64,000 nucleotides of DNA from Chryseobacterium sp. JV274 (GCF_903969135.1 NZ_LR824569.1:1054001-1118000), one strand, 5' to 3'; positions 25,991-34,664 are shown, counted from the stretch's first letter. A program made the numbers and translations. Notes: generated by a model not told the origin, from the sequence alone.

Positions 25991-26962
25991 TTATTTGTTT
26001 CTAAATTTATTCGGATTATCCTTATGTTCTTTCTGATAGTCCTCCGCATTTTTTATTTCTTCTTTCAGCCAGTTTTCAAAAGAAATCTTCTTTTCATTAA
26101 AATCCCCTATTGCATAAAATATTTTGCCATCTTCTGAAACCAGGAACTTAAAACGGTAAAGCATATCCAGGTCCTTCTTTCTGTGATTATAGGTATTTAC
26201 CTGATAATACGGGAAATTCTCTTTTGGTCTTTCTACAATTTCAAAAAACAGATTCTTTTCATTTTCAGATAACTTATTGTAAAAGTTTACATAATAAAGA
26301 TCTGAAAGTTTTTTCTTCTGCTTTTCAAAGAACTGAAGGATGTTTTTTTCTTTTTCATTATACTGAAATGGATTCAGATAATATTTGCCATCAATTTCAA
26401 CTTCATTACCGGATCGTTTTGCAACAGGCTGAACGGTTTGTCCTTTGGTATTCATGACTCCCCATTTTCCACCTACAATGGATCTGTGCTCGTCATTTGT
26501 TTTCTCCCAATCGCAGCCATCACAAAATGCGGCGTATCCATAATTAAAAGGTGAAGCAAAATCATGCTCAGCCGGAATCACAATCTTTCCGTTTCGGTCT
26601 GCAAATCCTACTTTACCATTTTTAACCAGTCTTCTCAGTCCTTCAGAGAAATAATCCGGTCCATTATCATACAGGAAAGGCTTGTAAAGGAATGTACCTT
26701 TTCTATCATATACATTTCCCCAGGCATTTTTTTCCGGTTTTTCCCCTTCCTTATCCCCATCAAAAAGAATGGTTTCTCCTTCTACAGGATCTCCATCTTT
26801 AAGGTATGAAAAGACTTTGAACTGCGCGGGAACAATTATTTTTCCCGCTTTATTTTTTACTCCAACCAGAGAGTCTTTGGATTTAAAATAATGCAGATCG
26901 TCTTTACCCTGAGAAAAGGATATGATTGGTGTCAATAAAATGGTTACCAGTAGTTTTTTCAT
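25991..26962 (-). CDS. Secreted WG repeat-containing protein
   Basis: A 323-aa exported protein. From the ATG at 26962 it has a signal peptide MKKLLVTILLTPIISFSQ. At least two WG-type repeats are visible: DSLVGVKNKAGKIIVPAQF near 30-48 and GKVGFADRNGKIVIPAEHDF near 110-130, and a third, weaker, KWGVMNTKGQTVQPV near 178. The C-terminal half is charged and not recognised. The function of WG repeats is unknown, likely binding in the envelope. The longer frame to 27007 adds an unlikely leader. It lies just after purB on the same strand. Confidence 0.8.
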   Translation of the reverse strand: MKKLLVTILLTPIISFSQGKDDLHYFKSKDSLVGVKNKAGKIIVPAQFKVFSYLKDGDPVEGETILFDGDKEGEKPEKNAWGNVYDRKGTFLYKPFLYDNGPDYFSEGLRRLVKNGKVGFADRNGKIVIPAEHDFASPFNYGYAAFCDGCDWEKTNDEHRSIVGGKWGVMNTKGQTVQPVAKRSGNEVEIDGKYYLNPFQYNEKEKNILQFFEKQKKKLSDLYYVNFYNKLSENEKNLFFEIVERPKENFPYYQVNTYNHRKKDLDMLYRFKFLVSEDGKIFYAIGDFNEKKISFENWLKEEIKNAEDYQKEHKDNPNKFRNK

Positions 26963-27013
26963 ATTAATTGGGGTTGGAAATAAAATATGCAGCCGAAAAG
27001 ACTGCATATTGTT

Positions 27014-28441
27014 TTATACTTTAAGATCAGCTTCCAATCCTATTAAGTCTTTGTTTTGGTCAATAATCGGCTGTACCTCGTTCTTGACGAATTCTTCCGT
27101 CTGAATCGGCGCGAAACCAATAAAGTTCTTAGGATCTAAAACTTCTTTTAATTTTGATTTGTCTAGTTTTAAAGAATCATCATTCAGGATTCTTTCGATA
27201 AGGTCATTTTCTTTTCCTTCTTCTTTCACTTTTTTGGAAGCTTCCATAGAGTGAACTCTGATCACCTCGTGGATTTCCTGGCGGTCACCCCCAGCTTTCA
27301 CTTCTTCCATGATGATATATTCTGTTGCCATGAAAGGAAGTTCTTCCATAATGTGCTTGTTGATTCTGTTCGGATATACTACAATTCCGTTCATGATGTT
27401 GTTCCAGATCAATAGAATTGCATCCACCGCTAAAAACGCCTGAGGAATTGTTAATCTCTTGTTCGCAGAGTCATCCAAAGTTCTTTCAAACCATTGTGTA
27501 GAAGCTACCATTGCAGAACTTGTTGTCAGAGACATCACGTATTTTGCCAACGCTCCGATTCTTTCACTTCTCATTGGATTACGTTTGTACGCCATTGCAG
27601 AGGAACCAATCTGGTTTTTCTCGAATGGTTCTTCAATTTCCTTAAGGTTTTGAAGTAAACGTAAGTCGTTTGTAAATTTGTGTGCAGACTGTGCAATATT
27701 TCCTAATAAAGCAACTACTTTCGCATCAATTTTTCTATCGTAAGTCTGTCCGGAAACTCCGAAAACTTTATCGAAACCGAATCTTTTTGAAAGTTCTTTA
27801 TCTAAGTGTTTTACTTTAGAATAATCACCGTTGAAAAGTTCAAGGAAACTTGCAGCAGTTCCTGTAGTTCCTTTTACTCCTCTGAAACGAAGGGTTTCAA
27901 GGAAGAAATCCAATTCTTCGATATCAAGAACCAAACTCTGTAACCAAAGTGTCGCTCTTTTTCCAACGGTTGTCAACTGAGCTGGCTGAAAGTGTGTGAA
28001 TCCTAAAGTAGGAAGATCTTTATACTGAATAGCAAAGTCTGCTAAATTCTTCATTACGTTAACCAACTTTTTCTTTAAGATTAAAAGTCCGTCACGAATC
28101 TGAATTAAGTCTGTATTGTCTCCTACAAAAGCCGAAGTTGCTCCCAGGTGGATAATCCCTTTTGCCGAAGGCGCCACATCCCCATAAGCGTGAACGTGGG
28201 CCATTACATCATGACGGAATTTCTTTTCATACTCTGCTGCTTTCTCATAATCGATATTTTCAGCATTAGCTTTTAACTCAGCGATCTGCTCGTCTGTAAT
28301 TTCAAGTCCAAGGTCTTTTTCGATTTCAGCAAGAGCTATCCAAAGTTTTCTCCAATTCTGGAATTTGTTATTGTGTGAGAAGTTAAATAACATTTCTTCA
28401 CTGGAGTAGCGCTCTTCCAATGGATTTTTGTAGGAATTCAT
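27014..28441 (-). CDS. purB: Adenylosuccinate lyase
   Basis: A 475-aa cytoplasmic enzyme of the fumarase/aspartase superfamily. It cleaves SAICAR and adenylosuccinate, releasing fumarate, in purine synthesis. Conserved pieces are HLGATSAFVGDNTD near 106, the TLGFTHFQPAQLTTVGKR helix near 151-168 and the signature GSSAMAYKRNPMRSER near 282. Length is normal. The neighbouring purL is 2 kb away and separated by the yhcG and WG genes, so there is no compact pur operon. Confidence 0.96.
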   Translation of the reverse strand: MNSYKNPLEERYSSEEMLFNFSHNNKFQNWRKLWIALAEIEKDLGLEITDEQIAELKANAENIDYEKAAEYEKKFRHDVMAHVHAYGDVAPSAKGIIHLGATSAFVGDNTDLIQIRDGLLILKKKLVNVMKNLADFAIQYKDLPTLGFTHFQPAQLTTVGKRATLWLQSLVLDIEELDFFLETLRFRGVKGTTGTAASFLELFNGDYSKVKHLDKELSKRFGFDKVFGVSGQTYDRKIDAKVVALLGNIAQSAHKFTNDLRLLQNLKEIEEPFEKNQIGSSAMAYKRNPMRSERIGALAKYVMSLTTSSAMVASTQWFERTLDDSANKRLTIPQAFLAVDAILLIWNNIMNGIVVYPNRINKHIMEELPFMATEYIIMEEVKAGGDRQEIHEVIRVHSMEASKKVKEEGKENDLIERILNDDSLKLDKSKLKEVLDPKNFIGFAPIQTEEFVKNEVQPIIDQNKDLIGLEADLKV

Positions 28442-28532
28442 TCGTTCTTTTACTTTTTAGATGTACAAAAATACGGTTTTTCAGTGAGAGATAAAAATCC
28501 TGTTTTGATGATTTTCATTCATGATTTTACTT
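28442..28532. other. Short leader region upstream of purB
   Basis: AT-rich, no gene. It merges into the first copy of the 211-bp direct repeat at 28533; together they account for the 332-bp gap before the gene at 28774. Confidence 0.4.
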
Positions 28533-28743
28533 ATACTTTTGTCTTGAAACAAAAGTATACAAAAGTTCAAGACGGGAATCATCCGCTAAAAATTTGATTG
28601 TACTCCTAAAATTTCCAAACTCGCATGGATCATATGGTTCTGCTTCGGTTCTATCTTATAACCCATGCTCAGACAGTGGAAATTTTTTAACGGATTACAT
28701 TCAAATTTTCCTAACGCTCCTGATTCCTGAGTCGATTAATAAA
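28533..28743. repeat. 211-bp direct repeat, copy 1
   Basis: Matches 29106-29316 over its full 211 bp with about 16 mismatches by eye and no gaps. It starts with a hairpin: ATACTTTTGT, loop CTTGAA, ACAAAAGTAT. On the minus strand both copies keep a small open frame MGYKIEPKQNHMIHASLEIL-type of 26 codons (here 28586-28666). Confidence 0.9.
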
Positions 28744-28773
28744 CAACACATCACATTCAACCTTATTCCAACC

Positions 28774-29094
28774 CTAGCATTGAATTGTTATCATCATAAA
28801 AGCCAGAAAAATTCCTAAAACAGCTATAAACATTCCTAATATATTCAATAATAATATTATGAATTTATAACTTAAATTTTTAAAAAATGTTGCGACTGCA
28901 GGAATGATAAAAGTATTTGAAATCATTAGCATTATTGAAAAATTAAATCCTCCTTCAAGCGGAGAAAATCCTTTTTTAATAATGTATATATTGGCTGACA
29001 GTGTCAGTATATTTAAGATAATGATACTAATAGCTAGTATATAATTTATTCTTGATCGCACGAAAGTTCTGTAATTAGGACTACAAAATAACAT
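28774..29094 (-). CDS. Hypothetical small membrane protein
   Basis: A 106-aa integral membrane protein of unknown function. Three hydrophobic segments are predictable at about 17-37, 52-70 and 75-103, with a short polar loop KKGFSPLEGG after the first. The ATG at 29094 is preferred; a GTG three codons upstream exists. It sits exactly between the two 211-bp direct repeats and about 290 bp downstream, on the same strand, of a double-glycine peptide gene. An immunity role would fit such a protein but has no direct support. Confidence 0.6.
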   Translation of the reverse strand: MLFCSPNYRTFVRSRINYILAISIIILNILTLSANIYIIKKGFSPLEGGFNFSIMLMISNTFIIPAVATFFKNLSYKFIILLLNILGMFIAVLGIFLAFMMITIQC

Positions 29095-29105
29095 TTTTTT
29101 CACTC

Positions 29106-29316
29106 ATACTTTTACCTTGAAGCAAAAGTATACAAAAGTTCAAAACGGGAGTCATCCGCTAAAAATTTGATTGTACTCCTAAAATTCCCAAACTCGCATA
29201 GATCATACGGTTTTGCTTCGGTTTTATCTTATAACCCATGCTCAAACAGTGGAAATTTTTTAACGGATTCCATTCAAATTTTCTTAACGCTCCTGATTCC
29301 TAAGTCTATTGATAAA
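29106..29316. repeat. 211-bp direct repeat, copy 2
   Basis: Same orientation as copy 1 at 28533-28743, about 92 percent identical. Its hairpin arm has one mismatch (ATACTTTTAC / GCAAAAGTAT). The minus-strand 26-codon frame is also open here, but differences change amino acids as often as not. Confidence 0.9.
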
Positions 29317-29323
29317 AGTACAT

Positions 29324-29357
29324 AAAAAAGGCTGCCACATTTCTGAAGCAGCCTGTT
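29324..29357 (-). terminator. Terminator of the double-glycine peptide gene
   Basis: GGCTGC and GCAGCC pair; on the minus strand a run of six Ts follows. It lies 24 bases after the peptide stop and before repeat copy 2. Confidence 0.75.
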
Positions 29358-29380
29358 TTACATTATTTTCATGAATCAAA

Positions 29381-29521
29381 TTAATCAATAAGTCCGCATG
29401 GTGATCCCACAGAAATACATTTTTTTACAAATGAACACCAAAAATATCCCGGCAGACACATTGGGATGCCTCCCTGAACAGTTTTTAATTCTCTTTTTGA
29501 AAGTTTTCTTAGATTTTTCAT
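29381..29521 (-). CDS. Bacteriocin-like peptide with double-glycine leader
   Basis: A 46-aa peptide read from ATG at 29521 to TAA at 29381. The leader MKNLRKLSKRELKTVQGG ends in Gly17-Gly18, the typical processing site for C39 peptidase-containing exporters. The mature part (28 aa) begins IPMCLPGYFW and has four cysteines (C22, C29, C35, C43), enough for two disulfides. I recognise the leader type from Chryseobacterium peptides annotated as bacteriocin-like. Neighbouring small membrane proteins could be immunity factors. No C39 ABC exporter is present in the window. Activity is not shown. Confidence 0.75.
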   Translation of the reverse strand: MKNLRKLSKRELKTVQGGIPMCLPGYFWCSFVKKCISVGSPCGLID

Positions 29522-29769
29522 AGTCTTATTTTTCTGATTTTTTCCTACTCTATATGCTTTTCGGATTACGCTTTAATTTGGTAACACCAATATACATTTT
29601 TTTCAGATACAAAAATATAAACCACTCATTTTATATAGTTTACAAATAAATCATTTATCAATATTATACTTTATTTTGAATTTAAAGATTCAACAACATC
29701 AATAAAAAATGCCCGGATGCATCTTAAATTTTAATGATTTTATCGTAGAATATTATCAAAGCCAAAATA

Positions 29770-29967
29770 CTATTTTTGAAGTCTCCCAGAAAAAATAAAT
29801 AATATCCAATATAGAAAACCAAAAATAATATCAAATATTATGTTAGCTGATTTTAATTGATGAGAAACTATAATATTATATATAATATCAATTACTATGA
29901 TTATTCCACAAAACATCACTAAATATATAATTGCTCTTATAATAATTCTACTATTCATACATATCAT
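29770..29967 (-). CDS. Hypothetical small membrane protein
   Basis: A 65-aa very hydrophobic protein with two likely membrane helices (about 8-30 and 40-60). Its start region overlaps the end of the gene at 29951-30286: the second ATG at 29958 gives an 8-base overlap (ATGAATAG), the first at 29967 a 17-base overlap. The tight overlap suggests translational coupling and a common function. No domain is recognised. The gene is unusually AT-rich relative to the housekeeping genes nearby. Confidence 0.5.
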   Translation of the reverse strand: MICMNSRIIIRAIIYLVMFCGIIIVIDIIYNIIVSHQLKSANIIFDIIFGFLYWILFIFSGRLQK

Positions 29968-30286
29968 AAATTACTTTAGTATTGTTTTTTTTATAAACAG
30001 TAAAGTAAGTAACGTCCTTATTCTTCGCTATAGAATCTCCTATTTTAATTAATGAAATTATTTTTAAATCTTCCAAATAAACTTTATTACCATCTGATGA
30101 TTTGACAATATTAAAATGAGTCATAAGATCATATGAGTTTGAAATAACTTGTCCATTACAGTGCTGATTAAAATATTTATATTTAGATAGGTTGGGATCA
30201 AATATTTTTTTTATAATTTTCCCACAAAGCACAATTCCGAAGAATAATAAAATAATTTTGTTAATATTTCTTTTTAAAAATCCCAT
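29951..30286 (-). CDS. Hypothetical membrane-anchored protein
   Basis: A 111-aa protein with one N-terminal membrane anchor (residues about 9-25, after a basic MGFLKRNINK). The outer or periplasmic domain has two cysteines (one in the anchor, one in FNQHCNGQVISN near 43) and a beta-rich end IGDSIAKNKDVTYFTVYKKN. I do not recognise a family. It resembles small surface proteins with an OB-like tail, but that is weak. It is followed in an overlapping arrangement by the gene at 29770. Confidence 0.55.
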   Translation of the reverse strand: MGFLKRNINKIILLFFGIVLCGKIIKKIFDPNLSKYKYFNQHCNGQVISNSYDLMTHFNIVKSSDGNKVYLEDLKIISLIKIGDSIAKNKDVTYFTVYKKNNTKVIYDMYE

Positions 30287-30475
30287 ACAGATGTTTTAGA
30301 TCATTTATAAAAGACTCCTTATGGAATACAAGTCCCGCTCATTTCCATATCTCAATCTTATATATTTCCATGTTCAATACTCAATTATAGATCGAACCAA
30401 ATTGATTTGTATCCAAAGCTTAAAAGTAATAAAACTTATATTATAAAACAGAATTATATCAACAAAGCTCACAAC

Positions 30476-30500
30476 AAAAAAACCACTCTTCCGAGTGGTT
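30476..30500 (-). terminator. Terminator of secreted paralog 1
   Basis: AACCACTC, loop TTCC, GAGTGGTT: a perfect 8-bp stem followed by TTTTTTTG on the minus strand. It is identical in stem and loop to the one at 31007-31032. Confidence 0.85.
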
Positions 30501-30522
30501 TGCCTATTCTTAAAATCTGATC

Positions 30523-30933
30523 TTACTGATAGATTATTTCATCATTCTTTTTGATCTGGTAGCTTTTTTTATAGGGAGTTAAAACATAGCTGTCTTTAAT
30601 ATAATCTCCACTTTTCCATATTTTCCCTTTTCCCTCTTTATTCAGGATAATACTTTTCGCTGCTCCATCCGGAATAAAAACTTCAGCTTTTTTCATGTCT
30701 TTCGTGAAAATTATGGCTGTCATTGAGGTATAACTTTTATCTGAATTTACTTCTTTGAGTTTTATTTTCTGATTAAATGTTTTTATACAATTATTTTTTA
30801 ACTGTGAATAAGTATATCCTGCAGAACCGATACAACCGTGAACATCTCTATCACCTCCTAGAACAGGAGCCTGTTTTTGTGCAAAAACTAAAGTAGCAAG
30901 GAACATTGCACTGAATAAAATTGTTTTTTTCAT
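30523..30933 (-). CDS. Secreted GGDRDxHGCIGSAGYTYS protein, paralog 1
   Basis: A 136-aa exported protein of unknown function. The start at 30933 gives a signal peptide MKKTILFSAMFLATLVFAQ. The mature N terminus has GGDRDVHGCIGSAGYTYSQL and a second Cys in KNNCIKTF, which could form a disulfide. The rest is a small beta-rich domain with lysine-rich strands ending DEIIYQ. It is a close tandem paralog of 31053-31451, and both share signal peptide, motif, C terminus and terminator. The HGC-SAGY motif is widespread in secreted proteins of Bacteroidota and Proteobacteria, of unknown role. Confidence 0.75.
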   Translation of the reverse strand: MKKTILFSAMFLATLVFAQKQAPVLGGDRDVHGCIGSAGYTYSQLKNNCIKTFNQKIKLKEVNSDKSYTSMTAIIFTKDMKKAEVFIPDGAAKSIILNKEGKGKIWKSGDYIKDSYVLTPYKKSYQIKKNDEIIYQ

Positions 30934-31006
30934 ATGTAAAATTTTTGTTTTCTGGTTGGTAGAACTATATCCCAAAATAGGGTATTAGTTAATTCTTCTA
31001 AGGTAC

Positions 31007-31032
31007 AAAAAAAACCACTCTTCCGAGTGGTT
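31007..31032 (-). terminator. Terminator of secreted paralog 2
   Basis: AACCACTC, loop TTCC, GAGTGGTT followed by eight Ts on the minus strand, 21 bases after the stop. Same stem-loop as at 30481-30500. Confidence 0.85.
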
Positions 31033-31052
31033 TTTCATTTTGAAATCTGATC

Positions 31053-31451
31053 TTACTGATAGATCACAATATTATCCTTTTTAAGCTGGTATCCGCTTTT
31101 TTTATAAGGTACCAATACATAACCATCTTTTTTCCAGGCCTTAGCTTTACCTCCTGCTCTGGTAAGAATGATGCTTTCTGCACCGCTATCTTTCACAAAA
31201 ACCTCAGCTTTTTTCATGTCTTTGCTGAAAATAACTGCAGCTATTGAAGTATAACTTTCTTTTGGAGCTACTTCCGTCAACTTAATTTTCTGTTCAAAAG
31301 TTCTTACACAGTCTTTCTTGATTTGAGAATAGGTATATCCTGCAGAACCAATACATCCGTGTGCATCCCTGTCTCCACCTACTACAGGTGTTTTTTGAGC
31401 GAATGCTAAAGAACCCAGGAACATAGTACTCAATAAAATTGTTTTTTTCAT
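31053..31451 (-). CDS. Secreted GGDRDxHGCIGSAGYTYS protein, paralog 2
   Basis: A 132-aa secreted protein, start at 31451 (MKKTILLSTMFLGSLAFAQ signal peptide). The motif GGDRDAHGCIGSAGYTYSQI is near the mature N terminus and the second Cys lies in KKDCVRTF. The alignment with paralog 1 runs end to end; the most variable part is the lysine/glycine-rich loop before the C-terminal YQLKKDNIVIYQ. It lies about 90 bases after the GH3 gene without a strong terminator between, so it could receive read-through from the polysaccharide locus. Confidence 0.75.
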   Translation of the reverse strand: MKKTILLSTMFLGSLAFAQKTPVVGGDRDAHGCIGSAGYTYSQIKKDCVRTFEQKIKLTEVAPKESYTSIAAVIFSKDMKKAEVFVKDSGAESIILTRAGGKAKAWKKDGYVLVPYKKSGYQLKKDNIVIYQ

Positions 31452-31543
31452 GTCGATTTGCATATAATAGTAATTACCGAGGTATTATTAAAAATCATGC
31501 CAAAAAAGACATAATACACATTTCTGTGAGTAACTTTTTTAAA

Positions 31544-33871
31544 TTATTTAGTCCAGTTAATTTTTGAGTGTTGAACATTATCAGAACTGGTTCCAATCAT
31601 GATATCAAACTCACCTGATTCCCAGTCGTATTTCAAATCTCCGTTGTAGAACTTCAGATTTTCAGGAGTAATGTCGAAGGTTACTTTTTTAGTTTCACCT
31701 TTTTTCAGAAATACCTTCTGGAACCCTTTCAATTCTTTTACCGGTCTTGTAATGCTTCCCACCATATCTCTGATATACAACTGAACTACCTCAGCACCAT
31801 CAAAGTTTCCATTATTAGTTATGGTAATGGATGCCTGAACAGTCTGATTTCCTTTCGGATTGGTACTGGATACTGCAATATCAGAATACCCGAATTTTGT
31901 ATAACTTAAACCAAATCCAAACGGATACAATGGTGTATTACACTCATCCATATAGTTGGAACGGAATCTTTGATATTCACATTTATCAGTTAATTCCTGG
32001 CTTAGCGGACGTCCTGTATTTTTAGCATTATAGTAAATAGGAACCTGTCCCAGACTTCTTGGGAAAGTCATCGGCAGCTTTCCTGATGGGTTTACTTTTC
32101 CGAATAAAACATCAGCAATCGCATTTCCAGCTTCAGATCCTGCAAACCATGCATTAAGGATGGCATCAGGAGCATCTTTTACATTGGTTAAAGCCAATGG
32201 ACGGCCTGTGAAAAGTACCATTGCAATAGGCTTCCCGGTTTTCTTTAACTCATTTAAAAGATCAACCTGAGACTGAGGAATGGTAATTTCTGTTCTTGAA
32301 GAAGATTCACCGCTCATTTCCGCAGATTCTCCGATTGCCAGAACAATCACGTCGGCTTTGTTTGCAATATCTACCGCTTCTTTTAACAATTCTTCTTTTG
32401 AACGGTTATCCCTATCTGTTTTTTTACCATGAGCTGCATAGATGTCCTCCAGCTTAGCATCATAATCAATATTAGCACCTTTAGCAGAAAGGAATTTCAC
32501 CTCTTTACCGTAGTTAGCCTGAAGCCCCTGCATAAGGTTTACTGCTTTATCATGTTTTGCAGCAACACTCCATGTTCCAGCCATGTTTAATGAATTGTTC
32601 ACCAATGGTCCTATTACTGCAACAGTTCCTGAATTTTTCAAAGGAAGCACCTGGTTTTCGTTTTTCATCAAAACCATAGACTGAGCTGCAGCACTTCTTG
32701 CAATATTTCTGTTTTCCATGCTGTAAACTTCTTTTGCCGCCAGTTTTGCATCACCATATTTATACGGATCTGTAAATAATCCTAAGTCATATTTTGATTC
32801 AAGAACTCTTTTTGCTGCCAAATCAATTTCAGCTTGTGTTACTTTCCCTTCAGATAAAGATTTTTTTAATGTTGTTAAAAAGCCTTCCCCTACCATATCC
32901 ATATCAACACCTGCTTTCAGAGCTAGTGCAGAAACCTGCTGGAGATCTCCCATACCATGGTCAACCATTTCATTGATCCCGGTGTAATCCGTTACCACAA
33001 AACCTTTAAACTTCCACTGATTTCTTAAAACCTCAGTTTGAAGCCATCTGTTTCCGGTTGCAGGAACTCCGTCCACTTCATTGAATGAGGCCATCACAGA
33101 AGCTACACCAGCATCTACCGCTGCTTTGTAAGGTGGGAAATATTCGTTGAACATTCTCACATGGCTCATATCAACCGTATTGTAATCTCTTCCTGATTCA
33201 CCTGCTCCGTATAATGCAAAGTGCTTTACACAAGCCAGAATGGTATTTCCAACAGACAAATCTTTACCCTGATAACCATACACCATGTTTTTTGCAATTT
33301 CACTTCCTAAATAAGGATCTTCACCAGAACCTTCCGATACTCTCCCCCATCTTGGTTCGCGGGAAATATCTACCATCGGAGAAAACGTCCAGTTGATACC
33401 ATCAGAAGAGGCTTCTTTTGCCGCTACTCTTGCTGACTGCTGAATCAGATTCATATCCCATGAAGCAGCTAAACCTAATGGAATCGGGAATGTTGTTTCA
33501 TAACCATGAATAACATCCATCCCGAAGATCAAAGGAATTTTCAGACGGCTGTTTTCCACGGCTACTTTCTGAACTGCTCTGATTTTTTCTGCTCCTTTTA
33601 TATTGAATAGTCCACCCACTAAACCTTGTTCAACTTTTTTACCGATGTCTGAGCTTTTAGCAAGACCTGTCGTAAAATCACCTGAACTTGGTAAGTTAAG
33701 CTGGCCGATCTTTTCATCTAATGTCATTTTTGACAAAAGATTGTCTACAAATGCTTTCTTTTTAGCCTGATACTGAGCCGTCTGATAGGACTGAACGGGC
33801 TTCGTTACCATTTCCTGTGCGGAAAACACAGGTGCCAATGCTAAAGTGGCGATTACAATTAACTTTTTCAT
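31544..33871 (-). CDS. bglX: GH3 beta-glucosidase (BglX type)
   Basis: A 775-aa periplasmic family 3 glycoside hydrolase that removes terminal beta-linked glucose from oligosaccharides. A signal peptide ends near VFSAQ (residue 19). The N-terminal TIM barrel contains GMDVIHGYETTFPIPLG near 120 and the catalytic nucleophile D295 in FVVTDYTGI. An alpha/beta sandwich follows, with ESAEMSGESSSR carrying the likely acid/base, and a C-terminal Fn3-like domain closes it. It is the last enzyme of the SusCD locus; its likely substrates are sophorose-type or other beta-glucan oligosaccharides released by the upstream GH144-like enzyme. Confidence 0.93.
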   Translation of the reverse strand: MKKLIVIATLALAPVFSAQEMVTKPVQSYQTAQYQAKKKAFVDNLLSKMTLDEKIGQLNLPSSGDFTTGLAKSSDIGKKVEQGLVGGLFNIKGAEKIRAVQKVAVENSRLKIPLIFGMDVIHGYETTFPIPLGLAASWDMNLIQQSARVAAKEASSDGINWTFSPMVDISREPRWGRVSEGSGEDPYLGSEIAKNMVYGYQGKDLSVGNTILACVKHFALYGAGESGRDYNTVDMSHVRMFNEYFPPYKAAVDAGVASVMASFNEVDGVPATGNRWLQTEVLRNQWKFKGFVVTDYTGINEMVDHGMGDLQQVSALALKAGVDMDMVGEGFLTTLKKSLSEGKVTQAEIDLAAKRVLESKYDLGLFTDPYKYGDAKLAAKEVYSMENRNIARSAAAQSMVLMKNENQVLPLKNSGTVAVIGPLVNNSLNMAGTWSVAAKHDKAVNLMQGLQANYGKEVKFLSAKGANIDYDAKLEDIYAAHGKKTDRDNRSKEELLKEAVDIANKADVIVLAIGESAEMSGESSSRTEITIPQSQVDLLNELKKTGKPIAMVLFTGRPLALTNVKDAPDAILNAWFAGSEAGNAIADVLFGKVNPSGKLPMTFPRSLGQVPIYYNAKNTGRPLSQELTDKCEYQRFRSNYMDECNTPLYPFGFGLSYTKFGYSDIAVSSTNPKGNQTVQASITITNNGNFDGAEVVQLYIRDMVGSITRPVKELKGFQKVFLKKGETKKVTFDITPENLKFYNGDLKYDWESGEFDIMIGTSSDNVQHSKINWTK

Positions 33872-33949
33872 AAATCTATCTTCTTAAATTATTGTTTATA
33901 TTTTTAGTTTTAATTCGATGGGTTTATCTTTCGATCATTGTGTGTCAGG

Positions 33950-34657
33950 TCATTTTTGCTTCTTTTTAGACAGCATCCATTCATAAAGCAGCGGATTTGA
34001 ATAGGCAGAATCCCACGAGTTATGATTATCATTCGGGAAAATAACCAATTCCGCAGATGGATTTACGGGATGCAGTTTTTGATAAAAATTAAAAGCATTG
34101 GCAGGCAGAACAATATCATCCATTCCGCCATGAAATATTTTCATATTCAAATCCTTAAACTGATTAATATTGGCCGTCATTACCTGATCTGTAGGAGCGC
34201 AGACTGAAGCTACCGCTGCAAACATTTCAGGATGCTCCATGGCCAGCTTCAAAGTTCCCCATCCTCCCATAGAAAGTCCTGTAAGGTAAATACGGGAAGC
34301 ATCAATTTTATATTTTTTCTGAATTTCCTTGATCAGATTATAAACGGTAACGGTATCCCACCATGATCCCTCCGGACATTGAGGTGCCAGAATAGCAACG
34401 GGTTCTTTGATCAGGTTTTTATAGGTAAACGGGCTGTGTGCCTTTACCAGATCAAGATTATTTCCGCGCTCTCCTGAACCGTGAAGAAAAACAATCAAAG
34501 GCACATTCCCTTTCGCATTCTGAGGATAGTCCAGAATGTAGGATATTTTTTCCTGCCTTTTAATTTCTTGATTCAGTTCTGCTTTTATTTCCTGTCCGCT
34601 CAGCTGTAATGAGAACGGCAGCAGTAAAAGAGGAATATATTTCAGTTTTAGTTTCAT
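33950..34657 (-). CDS. Secreted alpha/beta hydrolase (carbohydrate esterase-like)
   Basis: A 235-aa exported hydrolase of the alpha/beta fold, close to feruloyl/acetyl esterases (CE1-like) and prolyl-oligopeptidase-like peptidases. The signal peptide ends near LQLSGQ. The oxyanion region is FLHGSGERG at 58-66, the nucleophile S129 lies in LTGLSMGGWG, the acid D180 or D181 in GGMDDIVLP and the His H212 in NDNHNSW. Sitting between the GH144-like and GH3 genes, it probably removes ester decorations from the polysaccharide. The gap to the upstream gene holds a repeat with a strong hairpin. Confidence 0.85.
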   Translation of the reverse strand: MKLKLKYIPLLLLPFSLQLSGQEIKAELNQEIKRQEKISYILDYPQNAKGNVPLIVFLHGSGERGNNLDLVKAHSPFTYKNLIKEPVAILAPQCPEGSWWDTVTVYNLIKEIQKKYKIDASRIYLTGLSMGGWGTLKLAMEHPEMFAAVASVCAPTDQVMTANINQFKDLNMKIFHGGMDDIVLPANAFNFYQKLHPVNPSAELVIFPNDNHNSWDSAYSNPLLYEWMLSKKKQK

Positions 34658-34664
34658 ATTATTA

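Noticed and set aside
28586..28666. 26-codon frame in the 211-bp repeat as a real gene
   Set aside because: Differences between the two copies are often amino-acid changing and no ribosome site is clear; kept as a repeat property only.
28533..29316. CRISPR array
   Set aside because: Two copies of 211 bp with a gene between are not a repeat-spacer array; no cas genes are visible.
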